DNA from: Acidobacteria subdivision 13 bacterium RH2 MAG17b
GTDB lineage: Bacteria > Acidobacteriota > Terriglobia > UBA7540
Direction of reading: 5' to 3'
Assembly: GCA_002197525.1 (NCBI GenBank)
Contig: NFUN01000057.1
Coordinates: forward strand, 1-55,410
Length of the DNA stretch: 55,410 bases
Shown piece after piece: positions 23,801 through 31,069 of this stretch. The first letter of the stretch is position 1, and each line of letters begins with the position of its first letter. The position numbers were made by a program, and so were the translations under genes. The notes beneath the pieces are model-generated. The model searched no databases and was not told where the DNA came from. It saw only the letters and a list, made by a program, of their open reading frames with translations.

Positions 23801-24569
23801 GTCCAGTTCCCCCGTTTACCACCGGCACAGTACCCGAAAGCAAGATCGTGTTATTCGGCCATGTTCCCGTTATTGAAATGTTTGAGCCTGCCGTCAGCGC
23901 CGGACTTGATGTCCCTGTTCCCCCGCCAGCGACGCTGAGTGTCCCGGCCAAGCCCAACTGCACGTTTCCCGCCGAGGGATTCGCGAAAGTCAGGGTGAGC
24001 CCGTTCATCGCGGCGCTATTCTCAAAATTGACCGTTGTGCTGGAAAACAAACCTGTCCCGTTTACTTGAAATATGCCCGAACTCCCGGTTCCGCAAGAAC
24101 CCCACACCAAGGTTGTGCCGCTGGACTGCAAGCACTGGCCACTGCTTCCCAACAAAAGATTGCCGTAAGTATTGGCGCCCGTGCCGTAAATCAGACCGCC
24201 GGAGGAAGTCGGAGGGGCCAATGCATTGAAGGCTCCGGCAGCGGTCGATTGTCCAGTCCCTCCATCTGCAATGCTTAAGGGCTGCGCCCACAAAACCGAG
24301 AGTGTTCCGCCGGTCGTGATGGGGCTTCCGGTGACGCTGAACTCATTCGGCATGGAAAGGCCGACGCTGGTCACAGTACCGCCGCCGGTTGCAGATGACA
24401 CTCGAATGGTATTGGTCGATTTGTCGTAAATCGCGCTTAAGATCTGGTCGGCTCCTGACGGACCTGCTTGACCCTGCGCTCTGAAAGTCATCGCAAAGAA
24501 CAAGACGAAAAACAGCGAGGCAACTTTACTCCAATGCTCGCATCGAACTCGACGTCTTTCACCGTTCAT
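20865..24569 (-). CDS. Giant exported fibre-like repeat protein, 1,234 aa
   Basis: Starts MNGERRRVRCEHWSKVAS with hydrophobic core LFFVLFFAMTF and a cleavage-like AQGQA, a clear signal peptide. The start ATG (24567-24569) follows GAAGGGA. The body is repeats known from phage tail fibres: TVTSVGLSLPAIFNVTG, ANTVFAGPSTGAAA and GGTGTSSPALTAGSNIS-type modules, with three copies of a roughly 70-residue unit. Six copies of a GQCL-x(6-8)-W-x-SCG-like motif pair two cysteines, which suits disulphide formation outside the cytoplasm. The C-terminus is a separate beta domain ending CVGNPN. Genes for normal fibres have no signal peptide, so this looks like an exported adhesin carried by the phage locus. 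The 3' end is seven bases from the next start. Confidence 0.75.
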   Translation of the reverse strand: MNGERRRVRCEHWSKVASLFFVLFFAMTFRAQGQAGPSGADQILSAIYDKSTNTIRVSSATGGGTVTSVGLSMPNEFSVTGSPITTGGTLSVLWAQPLSIADGGTGQSTAAGAFNALAPPTSSGGLIYGTGANTYGNLLLGSSGQCLQSSGTTLVWGSCGTGSSGIFQVNGTGLFSSTTVNFENSAAMNGLTLTFANPSAGNVQLGLAGTLSVAGGGTGTSSPALTAGSNISITGTWPNNTILLSGTVPVVNGGTGLTGVGSSGQCLTSTGSAMAWGSCGPASSFTAAGDLSGTSTSQTVIGLEGHPLSSLAPSSGQMLEWNGTAWTPTTLAGLGTVTSVGLSLPAIFNVTGTPVTGAGTLAGTLANESANTVFAGPSTGAAATPGFRPLAGADIPTINLGVSGNGGVTGLLSLANGGTGTASPSLVGGANISVTGSWPNNTIAFSGTLPVANGGTGLTAVGTSGQCLTSTGALMAWSSCGSASSAFQVNGTGLSSSSTVNFENGAAANGLTLSFSNPSAGNVQLGLSGTLSVAGGGTGTSSPALVAGSNISISGIWPNNTISFSGTLPFGNGGTGLTSLGTNGQCLGTNGSAMQWQSCGSGSGTVTSVGLSLPSAIFTVSGSPVTSAGTLTGTLANQSANTFFMGPASGSAAPAFRAVTAADLAASPVTNDCMGYNGSTLAWLGCSGGSGGLPSSWTLNATTNAVTAQPISGQDAVPLTVAPNVASPTADLFDVYKDSGLTTKAFWVDASGNINWLGNTLKLGSNNQSTASYLELYGGMGNSAYVELLSPALPPPAQLQVSDSISGGTVGAGTYSFWADYQNGPGNVYTTTPSILKQLTISGSTNALTITPPTQIAGAQTWHLYGELQAMGVLVDLGLKTDFTTPVTLSSWSNSPTGTLPTVNDTGGLYPTYLSAGNEEGGDACVMATAPGQNCAAGTWLMTNPMTAPGDIFYGGAVNSDGFAPPVRLPIGTVGQCLGVATSTTLGWQACGSGGASTWNGITNPTGNQTLSMGADSTTWNWATNKMTWDGSGNPTIGLLSYTAATTNSPTLTIAGSYENASTPTYTQDSWTLQDVVGTGLNGTSTLTLAHTGTTGAAKFAVGAFGAAATTVTSLTDSGGLNVQNGSTTNFSGNVILNAASANLILNGGKGQHIELTGTNSDTAGAIPIAASTSGAYSFTTPWTSAPVCVVSQQGLSASPTVFFGVGVTTTTLTVYASASGTYTVGYHCVGNPN

Positions 24570-24649
24570 ATTCGTTCCCTTCACAAGTTTGTTGGCGAAC
24601 AGCCGCGAATGGGATGAAGACATTCCGCGCCTTCGTGCCCCGAGCCGGA

Positions 24650-26179
24650 TCATTCCGGGGGATTCCAACCCTTTCCGACAGCCTCAGTCTGGCCTTGAGT
24701 CACGGTTTCCCCGCGCACCACCACGACGCCTTCACTGCCTTCCTCAGGCAGCGCGAACCGCTCGCGAATGGCCTTGCGGATGTTCCTTTCGCTAACGACC
24801 AGACCTTGCTGCGCCAGCGCTACCAGGTCCGCGGTGATTTCGCCGATGCTTCGCGCCTGCACGTTGGCTGCAATAAGTCGCGGGCAAGGCGCATGGTCGC
24901 CAAAGTTCAGCGCCACTAGCCGGCGGATCGTAGAGTAAGTAAGGTCGAGGGCTATCTGGTTTGCCACGCTTTGCAGCCCGAGCATAAAGAAGTCCGCTGC
25001 CGTTGCGCCCAAGGCGCGTGAACCATGCGCCGCCTGGCCGAGATCCATGAACGTGTTCAGCGCCGCACGGGAAATCATTTCGTTGTGGTGCTGAATGGAC
25101 GGCATCACGTCACGGAGATTCCCCTCATAACCCGCAATTCGCAGCCCGGTGTGGGGATCACCGGGCGGTTCAACCAACCCTGCCGCTTCATGGGCCGCGA
25201 GCTGGGTGACGAAACTATAGGCCGCCGCCTTGTCTTCTGCAGCGAACCCCGGCGAGAGACGAAATACCGGAATGCCAAGCGCGTTCCGTTCATTGGCAAT
25301 GGCGTCAATGCGGTAAAGCTTGCTCTTCACGTACCAGTGCGGATACATTGCTCTCTGCAGCGCGATACCCCAAAAGTTGGCTCCCTCCTGCTGGTACGTG
25401 AATCGGGCGATTTTGTCAGCAGGCAGAAGCACGTTCAAGAACCGGTCTCCGCGGTACCCGTATTGCTCGAGAGCCAGAAGTGTTTCTCCGTCGGACTCCG
25501 TGTGCCACCGGTAAAACGTCACTGGCAATCTCGAAGGCAGGGATCGAAGCCGGATTTTGTCGCCGTCCACCATCCAGACGTCCTCGTGGATGGCGCACCC
25601 GAAATCGAGCATCAGCAGGGCGTTCGAGATCACGCTCTGCCAGGACTGGGAAGTCCAACCTCCACTCGAGTTCTTGAATTCCAGGCCTCCGAACAGATTG
25701 TCCTCGATGAACCGGGTGATTTCTTTCGCCCGCGCAAATCCAGGATTGCTCTCTTCAGCGCCGGGGACGATCTGCCACTTCGCCGATAAAATGGGCAACT
25801 TGCACGCAGCCAGCGTCGCCCGGACTTGCGCATCCGACCGCCGCATTTTTTCGTAAGTCGGAATTGCATTGCGCCCCATCAACTCGGGGTTGTATTCGCC
25901 GAGGTCTACCAGGAATCCGCTCGTGATCGGTGTGCCGGAGACGCCGAAGGTCTTGTCTAGCTCACCTTTTGCCGCGCCGACGCGAAGGGATCCGGGGTCT
26001 GGCGCAGGAGCGGGCTTGACGCTCGCCCAATTGCCTGTTTGCAGCGGTGGCGTCTGATGTCCAAATCCGGTCTCCACGTCGGCGAGCGCAACGGCGCGGT
26101 CAATGCGTTCTTGCAAAGACTGCGCCTCACGCATCAACGCCCGCATTTGATGACCGTTATGTTTGCTTGTACCCGCCAT
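24650..26179 (-). CDS. Portal protein (DUF935, Mu gp29-like)
   Basis: A 509-aa protein that forms the head vertex through which DNA is packaged. Family-like phrases are YEKMRRSDAQVRATLAACKLPI, AKWQIVPG, FGCAIHEDVWMVDGDKIRLR, GIALQRAMYPHWYVKSKLYR and FMLGLQSVANQIALDLTYST. Residues before 100 are a more variable start with a coiled, charged helix. No membrane helix. The ATG follows AGGGAAACAGAAGC. It follows the papain-like gene and precedes two giant exported proteins that occupy the place of the Mu F (gp30) gene, which was not found. The start of the next gene lies after its stop. Confidence 0.85.
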   Translation of the reverse strand: MAGTSKHNGHQMRALMREAQSLQERIDRAVALADVETGFGHQTPPLQTGNWASVKPAPAPDPGSLRVGAAKGELDKTFGVSGTPITSGFLVDLGEYNPELMGRNAIPTYEKMRRSDAQVRATLAACKLPILSAKWQIVPGAEESNPGFARAKEITRFIEDNLFGGLEFKNSSGGWTSQSWQSVISNALLMLDFGCAIHEDVWMVDGDKIRLRSLPSRLPVTFYRWHTESDGETLLALEQYGYRGDRFLNVLLPADKIARFTYQQEGANFWGIALQRAMYPHWYVKSKLYRIDAIANERNALGIPVFRLSPGFAAEDKAAAYSFVTQLAAHEAAGLVEPPGDPHTGLRIAGYEGNLRDVMPSIQHHNEMISRAALNTFMDLGQAAHGSRALGATAADFFMLGLQSVANQIALDLTYSTIRRLVALNFGDHAPCPRLIAANVQARSIGEITADLVALAQQGLVVSERNIRKAIRERFALPEEGSEGVVVVRGETVTQGQTEAVGKGWNPPE

Positions 26180-26238
26180 TTGCTTCTGTTTCCCTTAGCT
26201 AATCGTTACGCATGCCGAGGAGCTTTTCTGCCCAGCGT

Positions 26239-27057
26239 TTACTGACGGCTACCTTCTCCCCACGGTTTTCCCATATGCCCCATCCACAGGTCGGGTTGCG
26301 ATAACTCTGCCCGCTCGATGTACTCATACGGCATCCAGAACAGACCGTCTGATCCCCACCCCGCGCCCCAGGAATTCTGGCAACAGAAGCTCGATCGGTC
26401 ATCGTCGTAGCCTCGAATGACCACGGCGTGCCCCCCTAAAATTGGCTCGCCGGACCTTGGCATGCGCAGGGTGCCGTCGCCGCCGATGGCCTCAAAAGAT
26501 TCATAAACAATAAAGCCCAAAGCAATCGCGTATCCTGATGCCAAAACCGACTTAGCCGTGGCCGCGTCGGGTATCCGGTGATAAGCTCCGATTCTATAGA
26601 GCCGCGCGTCGTCCAGGCTCTTCGGGCTGTCATTGGCTCCTGTCGAAGCGAAGTCTGCCGGAACGTAGGGATCGTCCGATTCCGAACACACGCCCGTATG
26701 CGCTAGCACAGTGAAAATGTCCCGAATCGCAGCGCCACTGTCGGTCCCCGGATCGTTATTCCATGGCAATAACCGCTCCTGGTAATAGAGGAACAGGCGG
26801 CTCAGATCTTCGTCAGGGCTGGAATATTTGGAAAATCTCTGGGCTAGGAATCGCCGGTATAAGACCCCTGCATTCGCGGTGCACGATCCGAGTTCACCCT
26901 GGTCGTAAACCGGTAGGTGCAACCCAGCGAAGACATCCGCACTCGATGGCAGCGGGGCTCCGATTCCGAGGTGAGGCGCCGGAGCAAGTTTGAAGTCGCG
27001 TGCGTCTGGAGCATCGACCTTTCTTCCCAATCCCTTTCGAAACCTTGGTGTCGGCAT
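26239..27057 (-). CDS. Papain-family (C1A-type) cysteine protease
   Basis: A 272-aa papain-like peptidase. The catalytic triad is complete: DQGELGSC with Gln53 (oxyanion) and Cys59, GGHAVVIRGYDD with His210, and NSWGAGWG with Asn228. There is no signal peptide or classical inhibitor prodomain; the first 45 residues are a short N-terminal extension (RFRKGLGRKVDAPDARDF). It lies between the lipoprotein gene and the portal gene, in the same direction as the phage genes, with the ribosome-binding site AGAGG. C1-type peptidases of this form are found in bacteria and occasional phages; a role in maturation, lysis or host attack is possible. It is unlike the I-type head protease, so the particle locus would encode two proteases. 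Confidence 0.85.
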   Translation of the reverse strand: MPTPRFRKGLGRKVDAPDARDFKLAPAPHLGIGAPLPSSADVFAGLHLPVYDQGELGSCTANAGVLYRRFLAQRFSKYSSPDEDLSRLFLYYQERLLPWNNDPGTDSGAAIRDIFTVLAHTGVCSESDDPYVPADFASTGANDSPKSLDDARLYRIGAYHRIPDAATAKSVLASGYAIALGFIVYESFEAIGGDGTLRMPRSGEPILGGHAVVIRGYDDDRSSFCCQNSWGAGWGSDGLFWMPYEYIERAELSQPDLWMGHMGKPWGEGSRQ

Positions 27058-27109
27058 ATAAAACCTCTTGGATCTCAGATGGGGTGCGCGACCCCGCGTG
27101 TCTACAGTG

Positions 27110-27691
27110 TTATTTCAAAACTATCTTCGCGAACGCCTGATTGACCTCGGCGTTAGCCGTAGGCTGAGTCACGACGGCATTGAACTCCTGCTTAAGCTGG
27201 CTAGGACCCAAGGGGACCGCAATGGGTCCTTTCCGGGCCTGGAGTTTCCCCGACGAAATTACCGGTAGAAGCTGAGCGAGTGAGTCAACCTCAGTACCAA
27301 TCAGCGTCACAACGGCGCTAATCTTCTGGACGGTGGCCGGATCGCTGATGTGCAAGGCCGGCAGAAGGCCATTCAAATTGGAATGAACATCCCCTAGCGC
27401 AGTTTGAATCTTCTGTACCGTTGTCACATTCGGCGAGGCGTCATACTCGTTGATCAACTGTCCGACCAGATTCAAATCATTGGATACTTGATTGGCCACT
27501 TGAGTGATCGTGGTCAGGTCCGGGCTGGAAATTGTTTTGCCCTGGAGAAGGCTGACGGCGGTGACCAAACTGGTCACCATGGGCAGCACCACGGGCAGAA
27601 TTTGCTCGGCCACCTTAACCCATTGCGCTGCACCGCAGCCTGCAAGCGCTATAACCAGAATGGGAATTAGTAAAATCTTTGTTCTTCGCAT
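27110..27691 (-). CDS. Phage-locus lipoprotein, 193 aa
   Basis: The N-terminus MRRTKILLIPILVIALAGC is a lipoprotein signal with the lipobox LAGC, so the protein should be attached to a membrane after cleavage at Cys19. The rest is helical and hydrophobic at intervals (VVLPMVTSLVTAVSLLQG, NQVSNDLNLVGQLINEY, KISAVVTLIGTEVDSLAQLL). No catalytic motif is visible. The start follows GGAGAG. It lies after the small holin-like gene, a position used by outer-membrane spanin lipoproteins in many phages, but it is longer than typical ones and lacks their proline-rich part. An alternative is a host-surface protein that blocks superinfection. Confidence 0.65.
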   Translation of the reverse strand: MRRTKILLIPILVIALAGCGAAQWVKVAEQILPVVLPMVTSLVTAVSLLQGKTISSPDLTTITQVANQVSNDLNLVGQLINEYDASPNVTTVQKIQTALGDVHSNLNGLLPALHISDPATVQKISAVVTLIGTEVDSLAQLLPVISSGKLQARKGPIAVPLGPSQLKQEFNAVVTQPTANAEVNQAFAKIVLK

Positions 27692-27757
27692 CGAATCTCT
27701 CCATTTCCTTAAGTGCCGGATTCCAAAAGCGGCAAGCGGTTCAGCATTGCTTGTTGC

Positions 27758-27958
27758 TTATTTCGGAACCGGCGACTGCTTCAGATACAGCGCCGCGCCG
27801 ACAATCGCGCTGACCAAGGCTACAAGGCCAAGATTTCTAAAGCCGCCAACTGTGCCGGGATTGAAATGATGAGGATCGGCAATCAATACCGAAATCGAGT
27901 TTGCAGCGCTTGAAATCCCCGCAGCGATCAACCCTTTAAGCCACACGCGCCAGTTCAT
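27758..27958 (-). CDS. Holin-like membrane protein
   Basis: A 66-aa protein with two hydrophobic helices: residues about 6-25 (WLKGLIAAGISSAANSISVL) and about 44-60 (LGLVALVSAIVGAALYL). A short polar turn joins them and the C-terminus is basic (KQSPVPK). This fits class II or III holins, which open the inner membrane for the endolysin. Its ATG overlaps the stop of the 52-aa gene by four bases (ATGA), so the two are probably translated together. It lies next to a lipoprotein gene, while the lysozyme-like gene is upstream at the operon start, so the lysis genes are scattered. Confidence 0.6.
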   Translation of the reverse strand: MNWRVWLKGLIAAGISSAANSISVLIADPHHFNPGTVGGFRNLGLVALVSAIVGAALYLKQSPVPK

Positions 27959-28113
27959 TGCTCTTTCTGCTCCCCAGTCTTTTTTTCAAAATCTTTCTTA
28001 ATTCCCCCTTCAATTCCACCCGCACCTTTTTTGATCTCCTGGGTCACATCCTCTGCTCCGTGTTCGATCTTTTCCAATACGTTCTTGAGCTTATCTTTCA
28101 TCGATTCAGTCAT
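27955..28113 (-). CDS. Small charged helical protein, 52 aa
   Basis: A short frame not obvious from length alone, with start ATG at 28111-28113 after GGGAG and stop at 27955-27957. The protein is MTESMKDKLKNVLEKIEHGA at its start, strongly charged and amphipathic, with Gly/Lys-rich middle (KKGAGGIEGGIKKDF). It resembles CsbD-like or regulatory peptides but no family can be named. The stop overlaps the start of the holin-like gene (ATGA), which suggests a coupled pair; it could be an antiholin or holin regulator. The gene follows the large terminase by about 90 bases. Confidence 0.65.
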   Translation of the reverse strand: MTESMKDKLKNVLEKIEHGAEDVTQEIKKGAGGIEGGIKKDFEKKTGEQKEQ

Positions 28114-28200
28114 GTTTTTCTCCCTTGTCTAAGAAGCCGCCCATTCGAGCCGATTGCGTCGAACCCGTAGGACATTGCCGCCTGTGACCGCTGTCCTGGA

Positions 28201-29697
28201 TCACAATACCGTTTGCTGAAAGCCGGAGAGCGCAGGTTTTCCAACCAACCCTCCGACATCCGCCAAGTGATAAACCGGTTGCTGTGCAGCCGTTTCAGCC
28301 AGGCAAAACGCCCACCAGTGGTCTGCGTGACCGTACTTTGCGTCGTGCTCCGTATCGAAACGAAATTGGCCGATGGCGTTCTGGGTCTTTTTGATCGAAC
28401 TGAAGGAGGCGCGAACCATGTCGTCATCCGGAACTCTCACCTTCATTTCTTCCATGCGGCGCTTGCCATAAACGGCCAAACCTTCTTTGGTCTGCTGGGT
28501 AAATTGAACGCCCTCGACCTTTCCCGGGAATTCTTGTTCCAATTGCTCGGCAATCACAAGGCCCATGCCTGATTGGTCGATGTTCATCCGCCGGATCAAA
28601 GGCATCAGTGCGCGAGCGCGGCGAAGCTGATCAGGCGTCGGCAGGTCTTTCATTTCGACCACTCCCCGAGTCCACGTTACGTCACCAACAAGTTCGTTAA
28701 GCCAGATGACGCTGAGGTCACGGTTGCGCGCGATGTCCCATCCCGCATACAAGCTGCCATGTGCGAGGTGTCGTCCAGACGGCACACCTGACTGCACGGC
28801 TAGCGGCAGCTCGGTAGTCGCCTCCGAAGAGACACACGACTGAAATAGCTCTGGAGTAATCCACTGCGCCCCTTCCGAAACAAACTCGCAGCAGAATTCT
28901 TGCCTCCACGCTTCGTCATCTACTCCAGCGCGCAAAAGGTCAATGTCAACTTTCAGGCCGTCGCTAACGGCCTTGTAGATATCACACCAATGCCCGGACC
29001 ATACACCAGCTTTTCGAACGCCGCTTTGCTCGCCAGCACGGTTGAGCGTGGCGACGGCGGAAGCCGGATCCGATAGTCCGGCTGTTTTCGCAAGCTCGTA
29101 AAACTTCCCTTGTTGGCCGTTTGGCGTGGAGATCACTTCGAGCCGGTAGCCGCGCGTAATGATGGGATAGAGCGCGGTGTAGATCTTTTCAGCATCAACA
29201 TGGAAGGCAAACTCGTCCAGCGAGACGTTGCCCGAATAGCCTCGTGCTGTGTCCGGATTTGCCGGCAATCCGTAAATGACCGAACCGTTCGGGAAGCGCA
29301 CCTCCAACTGTTTGGTCATAGTACCTTCGAAAAAATTCGATTCCAGACAGTTGGCTACTATTCCACAAGACTGAATGTGTTCCTGAACCTTCTCCATAAG
29401 TAGTCGTGACTGCCGTTCACCTTTGGAAAGAAATATCCACGTGGTCCGCCGCTCCAGGCACCGCAAGACCGCACGTAAGGTCGCCGAAAAGGAGAAGCCC
29501 GTCTGCCGGCCTTTCACAACGATCTTCAGTGTGGAATCATCTTCCACCCATCTCCGCTGATATGGCAGGAGTTGTACTGCCGGCTTCACGGGCCCAGGCG
29601 CGGGCACGTCGATTTGCGAACGCTGACCCTGCACAGCGGAAAGCTGTTCTAGCCGGTTTTTGGACGGTGCGCGCCTCTTGCCCGATGACGGTTTCAT
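28201..29697 (-). CDS. Large terminase subunit (Mu gp28-like)
   Basis: A 498-aa ATP-driven DNA packaging motor. The nucleotide-binding loop is KGRQTGFS at about residues 62-69 (a deviant Walker A) and Walker B is VSLDEF (about 158-163). The nuclease domain begins near residue 320 with YAGWDIARNRDLSV, in which Asp321 is the expected metal ligand. A phrase GYSGNVSLDEFAFH matches Mu gp28-type enzymes. The start is taken as ATG 29695-29697 because AAGGGTG precedes it, with the stop codon of the small terminase just upstream (29699-29701). Upstream in-frame ATG codons lie inside the neighbouring gene. Loss of this gene would abolish DNA packaging. Confidence 0.9.
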   Translation of the reverse strand: MKPSSGKRRAPSKNRLEQLSAVQGQRSQIDVPAPGPVKPAVQLLPYQRRWVEDDSTLKIVVKGRQTGFSFSATLRAVLRCLERRTTWIFLSKGERQSRLLMEKVQEHIQSCGIVANCLESNFFEGTMTKQLEVRFPNGSVIYGLPANPDTARGYSGNVSLDEFAFHVDAEKIYTALYPIITRGYRLEVISTPNGQQGKFYELAKTAGLSDPASAVATLNRAGEQSGVRKAGVWSGHWCDIYKAVSDGLKVDIDLLRAGVDDEAWRQEFCCEFVSEGAQWITPELFQSCVSSEATTELPLAVQSGVPSGRHLAHGSLYAGWDIARNRDLSVIWLNELVGDVTWTRGVVEMKDLPTPDQLRRARALMPLIRRMNIDQSGMGLVIAEQLEQEFPGKVEGVQFTQQTKEGLAVYGKRRMEEMKVRVPDDDMVRASFSSIKKTQNAIGQFRFDTEHDAKYGHADHWWAFCLAETAAQQPVYHLADVGGLVGKPALSGFQQTVL

Positions 29698-29698
29698 C

Positions 29699-30406
29699 TC
29701 ACCCTTGTGCATTAGATTTGTTCTGAGCGGCTTCGCCCGGCCCGCTATTTGAGATGAGTCCGTAGATTTCCTGAATTCGCTGGATGGTTTCGGGGCCAAG
29801 TGCGTGATCGTGACTCTCACGATCCACAGCTTGCTTGAGTTGGAGCACCTTTGCTCGTAACAACTCGAGCTTTGCTATCTCGCTTCTCAAACGCGCATCG
29901 AGCACTTTCTTGTCCAGATCGAACTTCTTCACTCTCAAGCGGTAGGTATCTTTCTTGAGCCGCTGATTCTCCTGCTGATCTTTCACCCGGATGGCTCGCT
30001 GCAGCCCGGAAGCTTCGTCACGTTTTCTCAGGCCCATGAGTCCTGTAATTAACACCGCTTCGGCGAGTTCCGCCTGCCCCGAATCAGGATCCCTCAGCGC
30101 TTGCTTCAATGTTCGTGCCGTCTCGAGCTGCCGCCGGATACGATCTGTCTGTAAGTTGAGATCCGACCGGAAGTGTTTCTCAACTGCACGCACCGTGATC
30201 ATGTCTTCCCCAAGGTCGTCCACGGCTTCCACCACGTCTTCAAATGTGGAGCCACCCACCAACATGTCACGGACGGCATGCTGAGCCTCGGGGGATAATT
30301 CATCTACTTTTGTAACGATCTTCCTGGCTGATGATGGCTGTTGCCGCTCGGGAGACACGGCGTTCTTTGCTGGGATAGATCGTTTAGGAGGTTGTTGTTG
30401 TGCCAT
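29699..30406 (-). CDS. Small terminase subunit (DUF3486, Mu gp27-like)
   Basis: A 235-aa protein that recognises DNA for packaging. Residues about 26-60 (ARKIVTKVDELSPEAQHAVRDM, then TFEDVVEAVDDLG) match the helix-turn-helix of the DUF3486/Mu gp27 family. Residues about 85-190 are a long coiled-coil-like stretch rich in Lys, Glu and Leu. The N-terminal 20 residues are Pro/Gln/Ser-rich. The ATG overlaps the previous stop by one base (TAATG), which suggests coupling, and it stops two bases before the large terminase start. The combination with gp28- and gp29-like neighbours supports the call. Confidence 0.85.
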   Translation of the reverse strand: MAQQQPPKRSIPAKNAVSPERQQPSSARKIVTKVDELSPEAQHAVRDMLVGGSTFEDVVEAVDDLGEDMITVRAVEKHFRSDLNLQTDRIRRQLETARTLKQALRDPDSGQAELAEAVLITGLMGLRKRDEASGLQRAIRVKDQQENQRLKKDTYRLRVKKFDLDKKVLDARLRSEIAKLELLRAKVLQLKQAVDRESHDHALGPETIQRIQEIYGLISNSGPGEAAQNKSNAQG

Positions 30407-30720
30407 TACTTTCCAGGCTCCAAGTAGATGCCATCGTCTGCCGGGAGTCGCCCGTCGCGGTAGTCGATGCCTTTTGCTGTGATCTTCACGAGTGAAACAT
30501 TGCGATGAGTATGTGGACCGCGGACCCCTTCCACGCTCACTAGCCCCTTTTCGGAGAGATAGGCGACGTGAAAGTTAAGTTCCTCGAGCGGAATCGGATA
30601 ACCGAAAAAATCGAGTTCGCCCTGAAGAAGGGGCAAGGTTGCAGACTGCGGATAGATCAGACCAAGGTAATAGAGAATTTTCCCTCGGATGATCTCTTTG
30701 TGCCGAAGCGACGTGGTCAT
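30406..30720 (-). CDS. Winged-helix protein next to the terminase
   Basis: A 104-aa protein with a winged helix-turn-helix layout: HKEIIRGKILYYLGLIYP is the first helix pair, LEELNFHVAYLSEKGLVSVEG the recognition helix and wing. The C-terminal part reads KITAKGIDYRDGRLPADDG. The start ATG (30718-30720) follows GAGGAA. Such proteins precede the terminase in several transposable phages and may act as packaging or late-gene regulators. It overlaps the small terminase start by one base. No transcription-activator family name can be given. Confidence 0.7.
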   Translation of the reverse strand: MTTSLRHKEIIRGKILYYLGLIYPQSATLPLLQGELDFFGYPIPLEELNFHVAYLSEKGLVSVEGVRGPHTHRNVSLVKITAKGIDYRDGRLPADDGIYLEPGK

Positions 30721-31069
30721 ACTCGCATTCCTCGAATCGTTGAAATAGGGTCCGGCCAGCCTAACTCAATGACCGCTGCGCTTAACCCTTTCTTACTGCG
30801 CGAAGGAGAAGTTGAAAATCGGGCCAGGCAACCTCCTGCTGGTCACCGGCGCTCACAAGGGCTGCCTGCCCGACCTTTGCGTGCTCCCCCTCGCAGAGCG
30901 ACGCAAGCCCAAAACTTGTTCCGAAAGTTGTGCTCCGAAATGGATGCCCCATACTGGCGCCGCGATCTTGGCAAAGACCTAACATCCGCCGCCTTAACTC
31001 TTTCGTTCCCGTCTATTGGATAAAACTGCCGGAAAGGCGCTCAACTTCACAGACTGCAAACTTCATTAA
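30721..31069. other. Spacer between lysozyme-like gene and winged-helix gene, no convincing gene
   Basis: A 349-base gap within an otherwise tight cluster. A minus-strand frame of about 67 codons (30782-30985) and a longer plus-strand frame are open, but both have shadow-like composition and no ribosome-binding site. This could be the remnant of a deleted gene or a regulatory region. I see no clear promoter or hairpin. Confidence 0.4.

Noticed and set aside
30782-30985. 67-codon minus-strand frame in the phage spacer
   Set aside because: No ribosome-binding site, and composition is not convincing; noted only as an unexplained gap.
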